From Staphylotrichum longicolle (lineage: Eukaryota > Ascomycota > Sordariomycetes > Sordariales > Chaetomiaceae), in contig JAHCVI010000002.1 of the NCBI GenBank assembly GCA_019096155.1, forward strand, positions 4,898,001-4,962,000: a stretch of DNA of 64,000 nucleotides, written 5' to 3'. The translations under genes and the position numbers were made by a program. Shown here in pieces: positions 33,207 to 42,886 of this stretch. The notes beneath the pieces were generated by a model. That model did no database searches, was not told where the DNA came from, and saw nothing but the letters and a program-made list of their open reading frames with translations. How positions within the stretch are numbered: position 1 is the first letter of the stretch; each line of letters opens with the position of its first letter.

Positions 33207-35536
33207 GTGTTGAGCAGATGCCTGACCCGAGGGTTAATAGTCACGAAAATCAAGCATGTTTATGCAGAAAGTCAGTTTCCATGCGCACCAGAATGTCGCC
33301 GTCGTCTAACACGTCCTACCGAACCAGGCAGCAGACCCAAAGCCTGTCGTGAAATTCCCTTCCCCCGTAACGAGGGCGTCGTCGATCGTGCCCACATCTT
33401 CGGCCAACTCGACGCTCTCTTGCCGCCGGCGTCTGAATACCAGAGTGCTGCCCTGTGGGGACTCGGCGGTTCCGGGTAAGCTGTTATATGGCTAAGCAAT
33501 AACGTGCGCGCGGACTAACAGCCGGAAGCAAAACTCAGGTGGCACTCAAATACGCTTACGACCGAAGCCGCGACCCGGCCTGCTCGGTGTTCTGGGTCCA
33601 CGCCGATAATGAGACGACATTTACGCAGGACTACAAGGCGATCGCGGAGAGGCTGGGGCTGCCGGGTGGTCTGGACGGACCGGAGCTGTTAGCGGCAGTG
33701 CGCGAGCGGATCGAGGCGGACCCGTGCTGGCTGCTCATTCTCGATAACGCGGACAACCTCGCAGCGTTTGGGGTGGGCCCGACACGATCAGGCAGTGATC
33801 AAGTTCAGGGTGCAGAAGAGAAGCAGAGCCTGTACGATTTCGTGCCGCGGGGCCCCGCGGGGACGGTGCTGTGGACGAGCCGTGACCAGCGGATTGGCGG
33901 CAGCCTTGTCGGTGCCCGACGTGCGATCAATGTCGCTAGCATGACGGAGGGAGAGGCGAGGATACTGCTCGAGACGGTCATGGGCCGAGAGATTGCCGAG
34001 GAGGAGTCGCACAAGGCCATGGCGCTGCTTGCCGAGCTCGAGAGGCTCCCGCTCGCGGTATCACAGGCGGCAGCATATATGAAAAGGACGGCAATTACGA
34101 TTGGTGAGTATCTATCGATGCTACAGAGACGCACGAAGAGATGGGAAGTCCTCAGCAAGACAGAGTTCGACCGACACCGCAGACGGTGTGTGCCGAACAA
34201 CGTCATGCAGACGTGGAATATCTCGATCGAGCATGTCCGGCAGGAGAGCCGGATGGCGTGCGATATCCTCCACTCGCTTGCATTTGTGGACAACCAAAAC
34301 ATCCCGTTCGAGTTGGTCGCAAAGGCAGCCGAGATCATGGGGAGACCAAGCAGAAATGAAGCAGTCGCAAGCGCCAAGTCCACATACAGTAGGGACCAGG
34401 ACCACGAGGAGGACCAGGACAAGGACGGGGACAGTAACGACGACGTCCGAGCAGCAATTGTTCTTCTACAGGACTTTTCCTTTCTGGGTCTGCGCACGTC
34501 CGGCGGAGGATACCAGGCTTATGAGATGCACAAGCTCGTGCAAGAGGCTACACAGTATAGCTTGAGCCAAAAGACGAGGCGGAAGGACGAATCGCATTTC
34601 TCGGGGGTGGCTCTCCGGGCTGCCACAGCTCTATTTCCGGAGAGGCGACGGGAATTATGGGAAGAGTGCGAGCGATATCTCGAGCATGCGCGGCGTGCGG
34701 CCGAATGGGCCGGGCTGTGTGAGGGAGAGGTGGAGGCAGCGGCGCTTTTAAGTCGAGTGTCGGAATACCTGTATGACCGTGGAAGGTGGGGAGAGAAGGA
34801 GCCTGTGGATGAAACCGCCTATGCATATCGGAGGAAAGTTCTTGGCGAGAGGCATCCCGACACGATCGGGAGCATGGCGTCACTGGCCCAGACGTACCAT
34901 GACCAGGGGAGGTATGACGGGGCGGAGAAGATCAAGGTGGAAGTGCTGGCGCTGGGGCGCGACGTCCTCGGCGAGAAGCATCCCGACACGGTCCGGAGCA
35001 TGGCGGACCTGGCCGCGACGTACCATACCCAGGGGAGGTATGAGGCGGCGGAGAAGATCAAGGTGGAAGTGCTGGCACTGCGGCGCGACGTTCTCGGCGG
35101 GAAGCATCTCGACACGATCCGGAGCATGGTGGAGCTGGCCACGACGTACCATGCTCAAGGGAGGTATGAGGAGGCGGAGAAGAGTTACGTGGAAGTGCTG
35201 GCGCTGCGGCGCGACGTTCTCGGCGAGAAGCATCCCGACACGATCCGGAGCATGGCGGACCTGGCCACGACGTACCATGCCAAGGGGAGGTATGAGGAGG
35301 ATGAGAAGATATCACTGGAAGTGCTGGCACTGCGGCGCGACGTCCTCGGCGAGAAACATCCTGACGCTCTCCAGGCCATGTACGACCTCGCCGTTACCTG
35401 GAATAGCCGACAGCGACGTCCCGAGGCGTTGGCTATAATGCAGAAATGTTTCCAGCTGCAGTGCGAGGTATTAGGCCAAACACATCCCTCCACACGGAAT
35501 TCTTTACGCGTCCTTAACTCATGGGGGGGGACATGA
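33207..35536 (+). CDS. NB-ARC - TPR NLR, N-terminus undefined
   Basis: Exon 1 (open from 33207) ends at 33475 within the P-loop. A GTAAG...AAG intron joins 33529, restoring GLGGSGKTQVALKYAYDRS. The NB-ARC domain shows CWLLILDNADN, GTVLWTSRDQRIGG and ERLPLAVSQAAAYM. About six TPR units follow, with core GRYE.AEK..VEVLALRRDV and LGEKHPDTIRSMADLA, then a C-terminal cap to the stop at 35534. Open frame from 33207 would give 758 residues, but no in-frame ATG lies in exon 1. An upstream exon or effector domain is missing or unrecognised; the inverted kinase fragment sits immediately there. It is possibly a 5'-truncated NLR. Confidence 0.7.
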
Positions 35537-36061
35537 AGAAGGGTTCCCGTATCAGCCAAGCATTTTGGGCACGTATCCTATGGCTTTTCTCTTATTTATT
35601 TTTTTATTACTTTGTTTTGGATGTCGCGAGCGGTACATAGCCAAAAGGGGAGCACAGTGTGCACGCCCTACCTGTCGGAAAATATGTAGTCCGTGACAGA
35701 ATTATTTCGACACCATCTTGGACACTGATTTCGGTCCACTGTAACCATTCTTACGTCGAATATGACCAAGGTCGTAACTGGAGCGTGTAAAGGAGTCAAG
35801 AGGTGGTCTTACTGGCTTGGCAGAGTCGTCAGGTGAAGCGCTCGGCCGATTGGCTGACGCATGTTTGAGCTGTCCTGCGTCCAGTTTTGAAATCCAGCTG
35901 ACGCCGATGGTTATAGCGTATAGATGCATCACTCGAGTAACGGGGTCAGCAAAAGACTTGCATACGTGCGAAGGCGTACGGTGTCGGCGGCTAGATGCAT
36001 AAAGTGTCCGTGCGCGCAAAAGATGTGAAAGAGAAAAGCGGAAGCCGATTTCGCTAAGGAC
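35537..36061. other. Spacer up to LINE insertion site
   Basis: No gene is recognised. The last ~40 bases (AAAAGCGGAAGCCGATTTCG at ~36036) recur at 44979-44998 and in diverged inverted form at ~41655-41672, so the LINE landed in or beside a repeated sequence. Confidence 0.5.
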
Positions 36062-36076
36062 TGAGTCTCTGGCGAA
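36062..36076. repeat. LINE target-site duplication (left copy)
   Basis: TGAGTCTCTGGCGAA here is repeated exactly at 41640-41654, flanking the LINE. The first T may belong to the GT tail, so the duplication is 14 or 15 bp. Confidence 0.9.
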
Positions 36077-36173
36077 CCGGGCGGGGGAAAAAGCTACTTT
36101 GTTCTTCAATTTGCTGCCTAAGTTGTGGTCGATTTTTGGCGATCTCAAGGGCGAGGTGTGGTGGAATTAAGCG

Positions 36174-37562
36174 ATGCGCGACGCGACGCTAGCGGGCCCC
36201 GCACGGCTCGGCGCGTCCCGCACCCCTGGGACCGAAGCCGAGGACGCGATCACGGTCGCGCCTGGAGGAGAGGAGAATGGTGGTTGGACTCAGCGACGTA
36301 TCCGAAAACCGAGCGCAAAGGCAAGACAGAATGAAGTCATCCAAGATGCACTCGATGCAGCACTCCTTTCCTCAGCGAAGCAGAATGGAAACGTCGCGCG
36401 AGGCAAAACCACCAACGACACGCAGCCGTGGACAAGCGGGAAGGGTAGCGCGAACGAACACGCGACGATCCAGACACTGCAAGAACAAATGAACAAGCAA
36501 ACCCAGATTCTCAACACCATACTCGAAGCGTGGACTCGACAGGAAACCCACAACGAAGAGATGCAGGCCGAACTTGGCCGCATTAAGGATGAGCTCCAAG
36601 CGGTTAAGGAAGAGTGCCAGGCGACCAAGGAAGAGTGCCAGGCGATCAAGGACGAGTTGCACAGAACCCAGCAGCAAGTAGGAGACGGTATCGCAGCCCT
36701 GGCATCTGGCCAGGGTAGCCCCAGGCCATCCTATGCAGACGTCGCTCGCACCCCACCGACTAGCCAGCCAAGCAATGTACGGACGCTCTCATCCGGGTAC
36801 ACGGCCCCGTCCACTTTCACGAGCGCGCTCTACTGCACGGTCGACACCTCGAGGGTGGAAGAGACAGTCGAGAACCAGGTCTCAGCTAGTGCTATCCGGG
36901 CGATGGTGGAAAGCAGAATCCGTGCCGAACAGGAGGACCCCTCATGGCGGTGCCAAGCAGTGACCAGAGACCCTAGGAACCCCCACCGCGTGAGGATCAC
37001 CTGCAGGAACGAAACAGAACACCTGACGGTAAAGCGAGTGGTAGGAGCAAGTCTGATGCGAGGAGCACGAATCTTGCGAGACGACCTCTACCCCATCCGA
37101 GTTGACAGTGTCAACCGCACCGTGGTTCTGGACGAGACAGGCGACATCCAGACTAGGGCGGCCGAAGCCCTTGGCAAAGAGAACGACACCGAGATCGCGA
37201 AAATTGCCTGGCTCAGCAACCGGGACGTACCAAAGGCCTACGGATCTATGGTGGTGTACCTCAGCAAACGGTCGGACGCACAGCGGTTCCTTCAGGAAGG
37301 ATTCTTCTCAGCAGGAGGAGAGTCGGGATACACCAAGGTCTTCGAGCGCCGGGAACGCCCCAAGCAATGCTACAACTGCCAAGAGGTCACCGACCACAGG
37401 GCTTACCAGTGCACCAAGCCCCAGGTTTGTGGAAGGTGCGCCAAAGAGGGCCACCGCCACAGCGAGTGCACGGAAGGCATCGTGAAATGCGTCCCGTGCG
37501 GAGGTCCGCACGAATCGTTCAGCAAGAACTGCCGGAAACTCTACCCATCCCGCCATGAGTAG
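36174..37562 (+). CDS. LINE ORF1, nucleic-acid-binding gag-like protein
   Basis: The 462-residue product has a coiled-coil-like stretch near residues 100-165 (DELQAVKEECQATKEECQAI), a Ser/Pro-rich hinge, and a central domain compatible with RNA binding. Three C-terminal zinc knuckles follow (CYNCQEVTDHRAYQC, CGRCAKEGHRHSEC, CVPCGGPHESFSKNC). Such proteins coat LINE RNA in a ribonucleoprotein particle. The start ATG at 36174 is the first in a long open frame. Its stop codon overlaps the ORF2 start in ATGAGTAG (37555-37562). Confidence 0.88.
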   Translation: MRDATLAGPARLGASRTPGTEAEDAITVAPGGEENGGWTQRRIRKPSAKARQNEVIQDALDAALLSSAKQNGNVARGKTTNDTQPWTSGKGSANEHATIQTLQEQMNKQTQILNTILEAWTRQETHNEEMQAELGRIKDELQAVKEECQATKEECQAIKDELHRTQQQVGDGIAALASGQGSPRPSYADVARTPPTSQPSNVRTLSSGYTAPSTFTSALYCTVDTSRVEETVENQVSASAIRAMVESRIRAEQEDPSWRCQAVTRDPRNPHRVRITCRNETEHLTVKRVVGASLMRGARILRDDLYPIRVDSVNRTVVLDETGDIQTRAAEALGKENDTEIAKIAWLSNRDVPKAYGSMVVYLSKRSDAQRFLQEGFFSAGGESGYTKVFERRERPKQCYNCQEVTDHRAYQCTKPQVCGRCAKEGHRHSECTEGIVKCVPCGGPHESFSKNCRKLYPSRHE

Positions 37563-40500
37563 GACACTCCGGGTGATCCAACTAAACGTGAGGAAGCAAG
37601 GAGAAGTGCACGACAGCTTGATGAACGACGTGGAAATTCGGGACGCCACAGTCGTGGCCATCCAGGAACCCCAAGCGCGGAGGATACAAGGACGACTCCT
37701 GACGACCCCCATGGGTCATCACAAATGGACCAAGATGGTCCCGTCGGTGTGGAGGGAAGGTAGATGGGCTATCCGGAGCATGCTCTGGGTGAACAAGAAC
37801 GTGGAGGCCGAGCAGGTACCGGTAGACTCCCCGGACATCACGGCAGCGATCGTACGATTCCCGGATCGTGTGGTCCTGGTCGCATCAGTCTACGTACCGG
37901 GCGGAGATGCCAGAGCGCTGAAGGACACATGCGAAAACATACACAGGATGGTGGCGAAGGCGAGGCGCGGGACAGGAACGACGGTCGACGCGTTGATTGT
38001 GGGGGATTTCAATTGCCATGACCAACTGTGGGGAGGAGACGACGTGTCCTCCGAGAGACAAGGAGAAGCCGACCCGATCATCGACCTGATGAGCGAGGTT
38101 GGTCTGAGCAGTCTACTCCCGAGGGGCACGAAAACATGGCAAGCTGGTAGATACGAGTCAACCATCGACCTGGTCCTGGCCTCGGAGGAGCTGAGAGAAG
38201 CCACGGTCAAGTGCGGAGTCCATGGAACAGAACACGGGTCTGACCACCGTACGATCGAAACAGTCTTCGACATTTCGGTCCCTGTGCCGAAGCACCAGGA
38301 GCGGCTACTTCTCAAAAACGCGCCGTGGAAAGAGATCAGAGACAGAATTACAAACACACTAGGTGCTACGCAGTTGGGGGGAACGGTACAACAAAGAACG
38401 GATCAGCTGATGACAGCCGTCTCGGAGGCAGTCCACGCCCTCACACCGAAGGCGCGGCCCTCACCATACGCCAAGCGATGGTGGACCACGGACCTGACGG
38501 AGCTGCGTCGCATCTACACGCATTGGAGGAACCGCGCTCGCACAGAACGCCGCGCGGGACGGAGGACACCCGAGCTGGAGGAGCTGGCAAAAGGAGCCGC
38601 GAAGCAGTATCACGATGCCATCCGACAGCAGAAGAAGAAGCACTGGAACGAATTCCTCGCGGACAACGACAACATTTGGAAGGCCGCGAAGTACCTGAAG
38701 TCCGGTGACGACACAGCGTTTGGAAAGATCCCACAACTCACCAGGGCGGATGGGACGTCCACGACCGGCCACAGAGAACAGGCGGAAGAGCTCCTCGCGA
38801 AGTTCTTCCCTCCCTTGCCAGACACCATCGAGGATGAGGGACCGAGACCACAGAGAACTCCGATTGTGATGCCCCCCGTCACGATGGAGGAGATCGAACG
38901 ACAACTGTTTGCAGCGAAGTCCTGGAAAGCACCTGGGGAGGACGGCCTGCCGGCAATAGTATGGAAGGAAGTCTGGCAAGTGGTCAAGCACCATGTGCTA
39001 GCGCTCTTCCGCGCCTCGCTGGAGGACGGGTCCCTTCCTAACCAATGGCGACATGCCAAGATACTCCCGCTCAAGAAGCCGGGGAAAGAAGACTACACGG
39101 TCGCGAAAGCATGGAGACCTATCTCGCTCCTGGCGACGTTGGGTAAAGTGCTGGAATCGGTGGTCGCAGAGCGGATCTCCCACGCAGTGGAGACCCATGG
39201 CCTCCTACCGACTAATCACTTCGGCGCGCGAAAGCAGCGGTCAGCAGAGCAAGCGCTCGTCTTCCTTCAAGAGCAAATCTACACGGCATGGCGGGGAAGA
39301 AAGATTGTCAGCCTGATTAGCTTCGACGTCAAGGGAGCCTACAACGGGGTCTGCAAAGAGCGGTTGGTCCAGAGAATGAGAGCGCGCGGCATACCGGAGG
39401 AGCTGTGTCGATGGACGGAGGCCTTCTGTTCGGACCGCGCAGCCTCGATCCAGATCAACGGTCATGCCGCAGAAGTGCGGCGTCTGCCCCAGGCAGGCCT
39501 ACCCCAAGGCTCTCCCCTGTCCCCCATTCTGTTCCTCTTCTTCAATGCAGACCTAGTACAACGGAGGACCGACAGCAACGGCGGCGCGATAGCATTCGTC
39601 GACGACTTCACAGCCTGGGTCACGGGTCCGACGGCGCGGAGCACTCGTAAGGGCATCGAAGCAATTATCGACGAGGCGCTGGACTGGGAGAGGAGAAGCG
39701 GAGCGACATTTGAAGCAGACAAGACGGCCGTCATCCACTTTACCCGCAAGGCGTACAAGGTTGACTCGGAGCCCTTCATCATCAAAGGCCAAAGCGTTGA
39801 GCCGAAGAGCCACGTCAAGGTTCTTGGGGTGGTCATGGACGCCAAGCTCAGGTACAAGGAACACATTGCAAGGGCCGCCTCGAAAGGGCTCAAGGCAGCG
39901 ATGGAGCTGAAGCGTCTCCGTGGCTTGTCTCCGCTTACGGCCCGGCAACTGTTCACTTCCATGGTTGCGCCGGTGGTGGACTACGCCTCCAATGTCTGGA
40001 TGCACGAATGCAATTGGAAAGCCGCGCCGGCCATCAACAGAGTGCAGAGGATCGGGGCACAAGCGATCGTGGGAACATTCAGCACAGTGGCAACAAGCAT
40101 AGCGGAAGCAGAGGCTCACATTCTCACGGCCCAAGACAGATTCTGGAGAAGGGCGATCAAGATGTGGACGGACATTCACACCCTGCCGGAGACCAACCCA
40201 CTTCGCCACACCACGTCCCGGATGCGCAAGTTCCGGAGGTCCTACCGCTCGCCTTTCTACCAGGTGGCAGATCTGCTCAAAAACGTCCCCTTGGAGGGTC
40301 TCGAAACCGTCGAGCCGTTCGTGCTGGCACCATGGGAGGAGCGAGTTGATACTACGGTGGACGAAACCGCGACGGCGCAGATGGAGACGGGGTGGGCAGT
40401 GCGGATCGCCGTGAGCAGTTCCGCACGAAACGGCATGGTAGGAATGGGAGGGGTTGTCCGTATCCCGCTATCCATGCGTGGTGGACCGCGAGACGAGACC

Positions 40501-41331
40501 TTCAAGATGACGTTGGGCCCCAGGACGGAACAGAACCCGTTCTCAGCAGAACTTGCAGCTGTCAGTCATGCGTTGAGAATCTTACAGAAAGTCAGGGAGC
40601 GCCGGATCATACTCGCGACGAGCAACAAAGCAGCCGTGTTGACGCTGAAGAACCCACGCCAGCAGTCAGGACAACAATACGTCTCCGAGGCGTACGACGC
40701 AATACAGACAGCACGAGACACCGGGAACGTGATCTCGGTCGTGTGGATCCCAACGAGCGCCGAAAGTGAGCTCCTGAAAATCGCCAAGGACAAAGCGAGG
40801 GAGGCAACCCAACAGAACGCTACGCAACAAGCCCAAGAACCAGGGATGCGATCAACAATCCTCCGTGTCGCTCGGGCTAAGCGGGCATCGGCCAAGTCCT
40901 TGCCAGAGAAAGTGGGTAGGCACTCCAAGAGAGTCGACACAGCGTTACCAGGCAAACACACTCGACTGCTGTACGACCGCCTGTCACGAAAGGAGGCCGG
41001 CGTGCTCGCTCAGCTCAGGACAGGCATGGCCAAGCTCAACACATACCTTCACCGGATTACAGCGGCATCGTCAGACCAGTGCGCGTGCGGACAAGCAAGA
41101 GAGACAGTCGAGCATTTCCTATTTCGATGCAGACGATGGACCGAACACCGAGCAGAGATGCTGCAATGCACAGATACCCACAGGTGTAACATCTCCTTCT
41201 ACCTGGGAGGAAAGTCACCATCGGATGACAAGAACTGGTCCCCGAATATGCAGGCGGTGCGAGCAACGGTACGGTTTGCCATTGCGACCGGACGTCTAGA
41301 TGCAGACCAACCACGGAACGAAATAGCCTAA
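37555..41331 (+). CDS. LINE ORF2: endonuclease, reverse transcriptase, RNase H-like
   Basis: The product has 1258 residues. The N-terminal APE-type endonuclease shows QLNVRKQGE, AIQEPQA, VGDFNCHDQLWGG and GSDHRTIE. The reverse transcriptase has LPQGSPLSPILF and the catalytic box FVDD in AIAFVDDFTAWV. The RNase H-like region reads VRIAVSSSARNGMVGMGG, NPFSAELAAVSHAL and LATSNKAAVLTLKNP. Positions where catalytic Asp is expected carry Ser, so this domain is probably inactive, while the middle Glu is kept. A C-terminal CACGQARETVEHFLFRC zinc motif is present. The ORF is uninterrupted. Confidence 0.92.
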   Translation: MSRTLRVIQLNVRKQGEVHDSLMNDVEIRDATVVAIQEPQARRIQGRLLTTPMGHHKWTKMVPSVWREGRWAIRSMLWVNKNVEAEQVPVDSPDITAAIVRFPDRVVLVASVYVPGGDARALKDTCENIHRMVAKARRGTGTTVDALIVGDFNCHDQLWGGDDVSSERQGEADPIIDLMSEVGLSSLLPRGTKTWQAGRYESTIDLVLASEELREATVKCGVHGTEHGSDHRTIETVFDISVPVPKHQERLLLKNAPWKEIRDRITNTLGATQLGGTVQQRTDQLMTAVSEAVHALTPKARPSPYAKRWWTTDLTELRRIYTHWRNRARTERRAGRRTPELEELAKGAAKQYHDAIRQQKKKHWNEFLADNDNIWKAAKYLKSGDDTAFGKIPQLTRADGTSTTGHREQAEELLAKFFPPLPDTIEDEGPRPQRTPIVMPPVTMEEIERQLFAAKSWKAPGEDGLPAIVWKEVWQVVKHHVLALFRASLEDGSLPNQWRHAKILPLKKPGKEDYTVAKAWRPISLLATLGKVLESVVAERISHAVETHGLLPTNHFGARKQRSAEQALVFLQEQIYTAWRGRKIVSLISFDVKGAYNGVCKERLVQRMRARGIPEELCRWTEAFCSDRAASIQINGHAAEVRRLPQAGLPQGSPLSPILFLFFNADLVQRRTDSNGGAIAFVDDFTAWVTGPTARSTRKGIEAIIDEALDWERRSGATFEADKTAVIHFTRKAYKVDSEPFIIKGQSVEPKSHVKVLGVVMDAKLRYKEHIARAASKGLKAAMELKRLRGLSPLTARQLFTSMVAPVVDYASNVWMHECNWKAAPAINRVQRIGAQAIVGTFSTVATSIAEAEAHILTAQDRFWRRAIKMWTDIHTLPETNPLRHTTSRMRKFRRSYRSPFYQVADLLKNVPLEGLETVEPFVLAPWEERVDTTVDETATAQMETGWAVRIAVSSSARNGMVGMGGVVRIPLSMRGGPRDETFKMTLGPRTEQNPFSAELAAVSHALRILQKVRERRIILATSNKAAVLTLKNPRQQSGQQYVSEAYDAIQTARDTGNVISVVWIPTSAESELLKIAKDKAREATQQNATQQAQEPGMRSTILRVARAKRASAKSLPEKVGRHSKRVDTALPGKHTRLLYDRLSRKEAGVLAQLRTGMAKLNTYLHRITAASSDQCACGQARETVEHFLFRCRRWTEHRAEMLQCTDTHRCNISFYLGGKSPSDDKNWSPNMQAVRATVRFAIATGRLDADQPRNEIA

Positions 41332-41643
41332 AACCCCATCACCCACCCAACCAATATCACTCATGTCGTGCCACGCCGAGGAAGCACGCTTCAACCGCCG
41401 AGGATAGGACGTTGAACACTTGGAGACTGGACTTCAAGCTGGCTTACTCATATGATCACTAACCCACGACTACCAGGAGAGAAAAGGGCACAAGACGTCA
41501 GGACATGAGCCGGAAAAGGAGGACGTACGGGCTTTGGGAGACCAGGATCCATTTTAGGAAATGTATTAGTAGATTTGTATAGTTGCCCTTTCGGGTTAAG
41601 CCCGCCGGGCGGAATAAATTGTGTGTGTGTGTGTGTGTGTGAG

Positions 41644-41797
41644 TCTCTGGCGAAATTGCCTTCCGCTTTTCTCTCTCTCTTGAATTGTCTGGGGGCCTGT
41701 TTTTGGGCCTCCTGGCGCTTACACCGTGCCTGCTCCCACGCTCAAATGTTCAGCACAGTCCAGCACAGTGCGTCTTTGCCCTGCTGACCTAAGCCGG
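41644..41797. repeat. Left arm of ~155-bp inverted repeat (partner 44852-45006)
   Basis: The reverse complement matches 44852-45006 at roughly 80-85% by eye. Shared runs include GGCGCTTACACCGTGC, AAATGTTCAGCACAGTCCAG and CCCTGCTGACCTAAGCCGG. The arms bracket the foldback structure and the Fot-type element. Confidence 0.8.
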
Positions 41798-41839
41798 GAC
41801 CAAGAAGAGCAAGCAAATGCCTTTGCGCCTGGCATTGCA

Positions 41840-42834
41840 TTCATTTCACATGGTTCTCTCAGCTGCTCTGCAATACCTGCGATATTCTTCTCCAACTAAG
41901 ACCGCATACAGGGCGGTAAATGGCCACCATTGACGGCAGCCATTCTATCATTCGTGAACACATTCGTTTGGAGTGATGGCAGCTTGGGGAATTCGTTCAT
42001 CCTCCGCCGCGCCTCAACTCGGCGGATGCCTTCGCTCCTTAGGAAACCCGCGAAATGTAACCCGCAATTTCTCCAGTATTCTCACCTTAGATTTCGGCGG
42101 TGGTGGCTCGGTTATAGGTGACGGATCTCTACACGAACATTAGTGGACGGGATAAGTAGTTACGGCCTCTTAAGACATACCTTTGGCATGCGGCAACACA
42201 CCAAGGAGAAAGCGCTCGGACGGGACCACACATCGACTCTCAATACGGTCCACAACTTGGGCCTCCTCTACAGGGATCAAGGCCGGCTGACGGAGGCCGA
42301 GTCGATGTATCAGCGGGCGCTGGAAGGCTACGAGAAAGCGCTCGGACGGGACCACACATCGACTCTCGCCACGGTCAACAACTTGGGCGTCCTCTACAGG
42401 GATCAAGGCCGGCTGACGGAGGCCGAGTCGATGTATCAGCGGGCGCTGGAAGGCTACGAGAAGGCGCTCGGACGGGACCACACATCGACTCTCCATACGG
42501 TCTACAACTTGGGCGTCCTCTACGCGGATCAAGGCCGGGTGACGGAGGCCGAGTCGATGTATCAGCGGGCGCTGTCTGGGTTCCGGGTCGTCTTAGGGCC
42601 GTCTCATTGGAAAACTCAACTTGTTATGCGGAATTTGGATTTGTTGCCGCATGCCAAAGGTATCTCTCAGACGCCGTAACTACTTTTCCGTCCACTAAAT
42701 GTTCGTGTACAGATCCGTCGGCTATAACCGACCCACCACCCGCCGAAAGCTAAGGTGAAAATACTGGAGGCATTGCGGGTAGAATATCGCAGGTATTACA
42801 GAGCAGGTGAGAGAACCTGTGTGAAAACGAACGC
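41840..42834. mobile_element. Foldback-like element with TPR cargo
   Basis: The left arm (41840-41888 plus 42059-42198) and right arm (42642-42834) are inverted copies, roughly 85-90% alike. Shared runs include AATACCTGCGATATTCT, CACGAACATT, AAGTAGTTACGGC and ACCTTTGGCATGCGGCAACA. The left arm has an extra ~170 bases (41889-42058). The centre (42199-42641) is NLR TPR coding sequence. No transposase is inside, so if mobile it is non-autonomous. An alternative is an inverted duplication of NLR 3'-flanking DNA. I see no clear target duplication. Confidence 0.6.
42199..42679 (+). pseudogene. TPR 3'-end fragment of an NLR gene
   Basis: The frame, open from 42143, contains three full and one partial 42-residue TPR unit with the same core as copy 1 (EKALGRDHTSTL, QGRLTEAESMYQRALEG). 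A cap follows: SGFRVVLGPSHWKTQLVMRN, homologous to SGYQSLLGPSHP at the end of copy 1. Unit-defining changes (TEAES instead of EEAEA) show it comes from a different paralog, not from the copies in this window. The frame runs into the right arm and stops at 42679. No patatin or NB-ARC is attached. Confidence 0.85.
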
Positions 42835-42886
42835 GATGACAGCCTTTGAATCGTTGTTTAATTTTTAATTTTATTTGTTTTATTTA

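Larger units (their letters stand above)
36077..41640 (+). mobile_element. Tad-like LINE retrotransposon, apparently complete
   Basis: The 5.56-kb element is bounded by a 14-15 bp direct repeat, with a ~97-base 5' leader, two long open ORFs, a ~290-base 3' leader and a 3' end made of about ten GT units. There are no LTRs or inverted termini. Target-primed insertion explains the features. The intact ORFs and perfect target duplication suggest a recent, possibly still competent copy. A relic of the same kind lies at 22668-22880. Confidence 0.92.
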
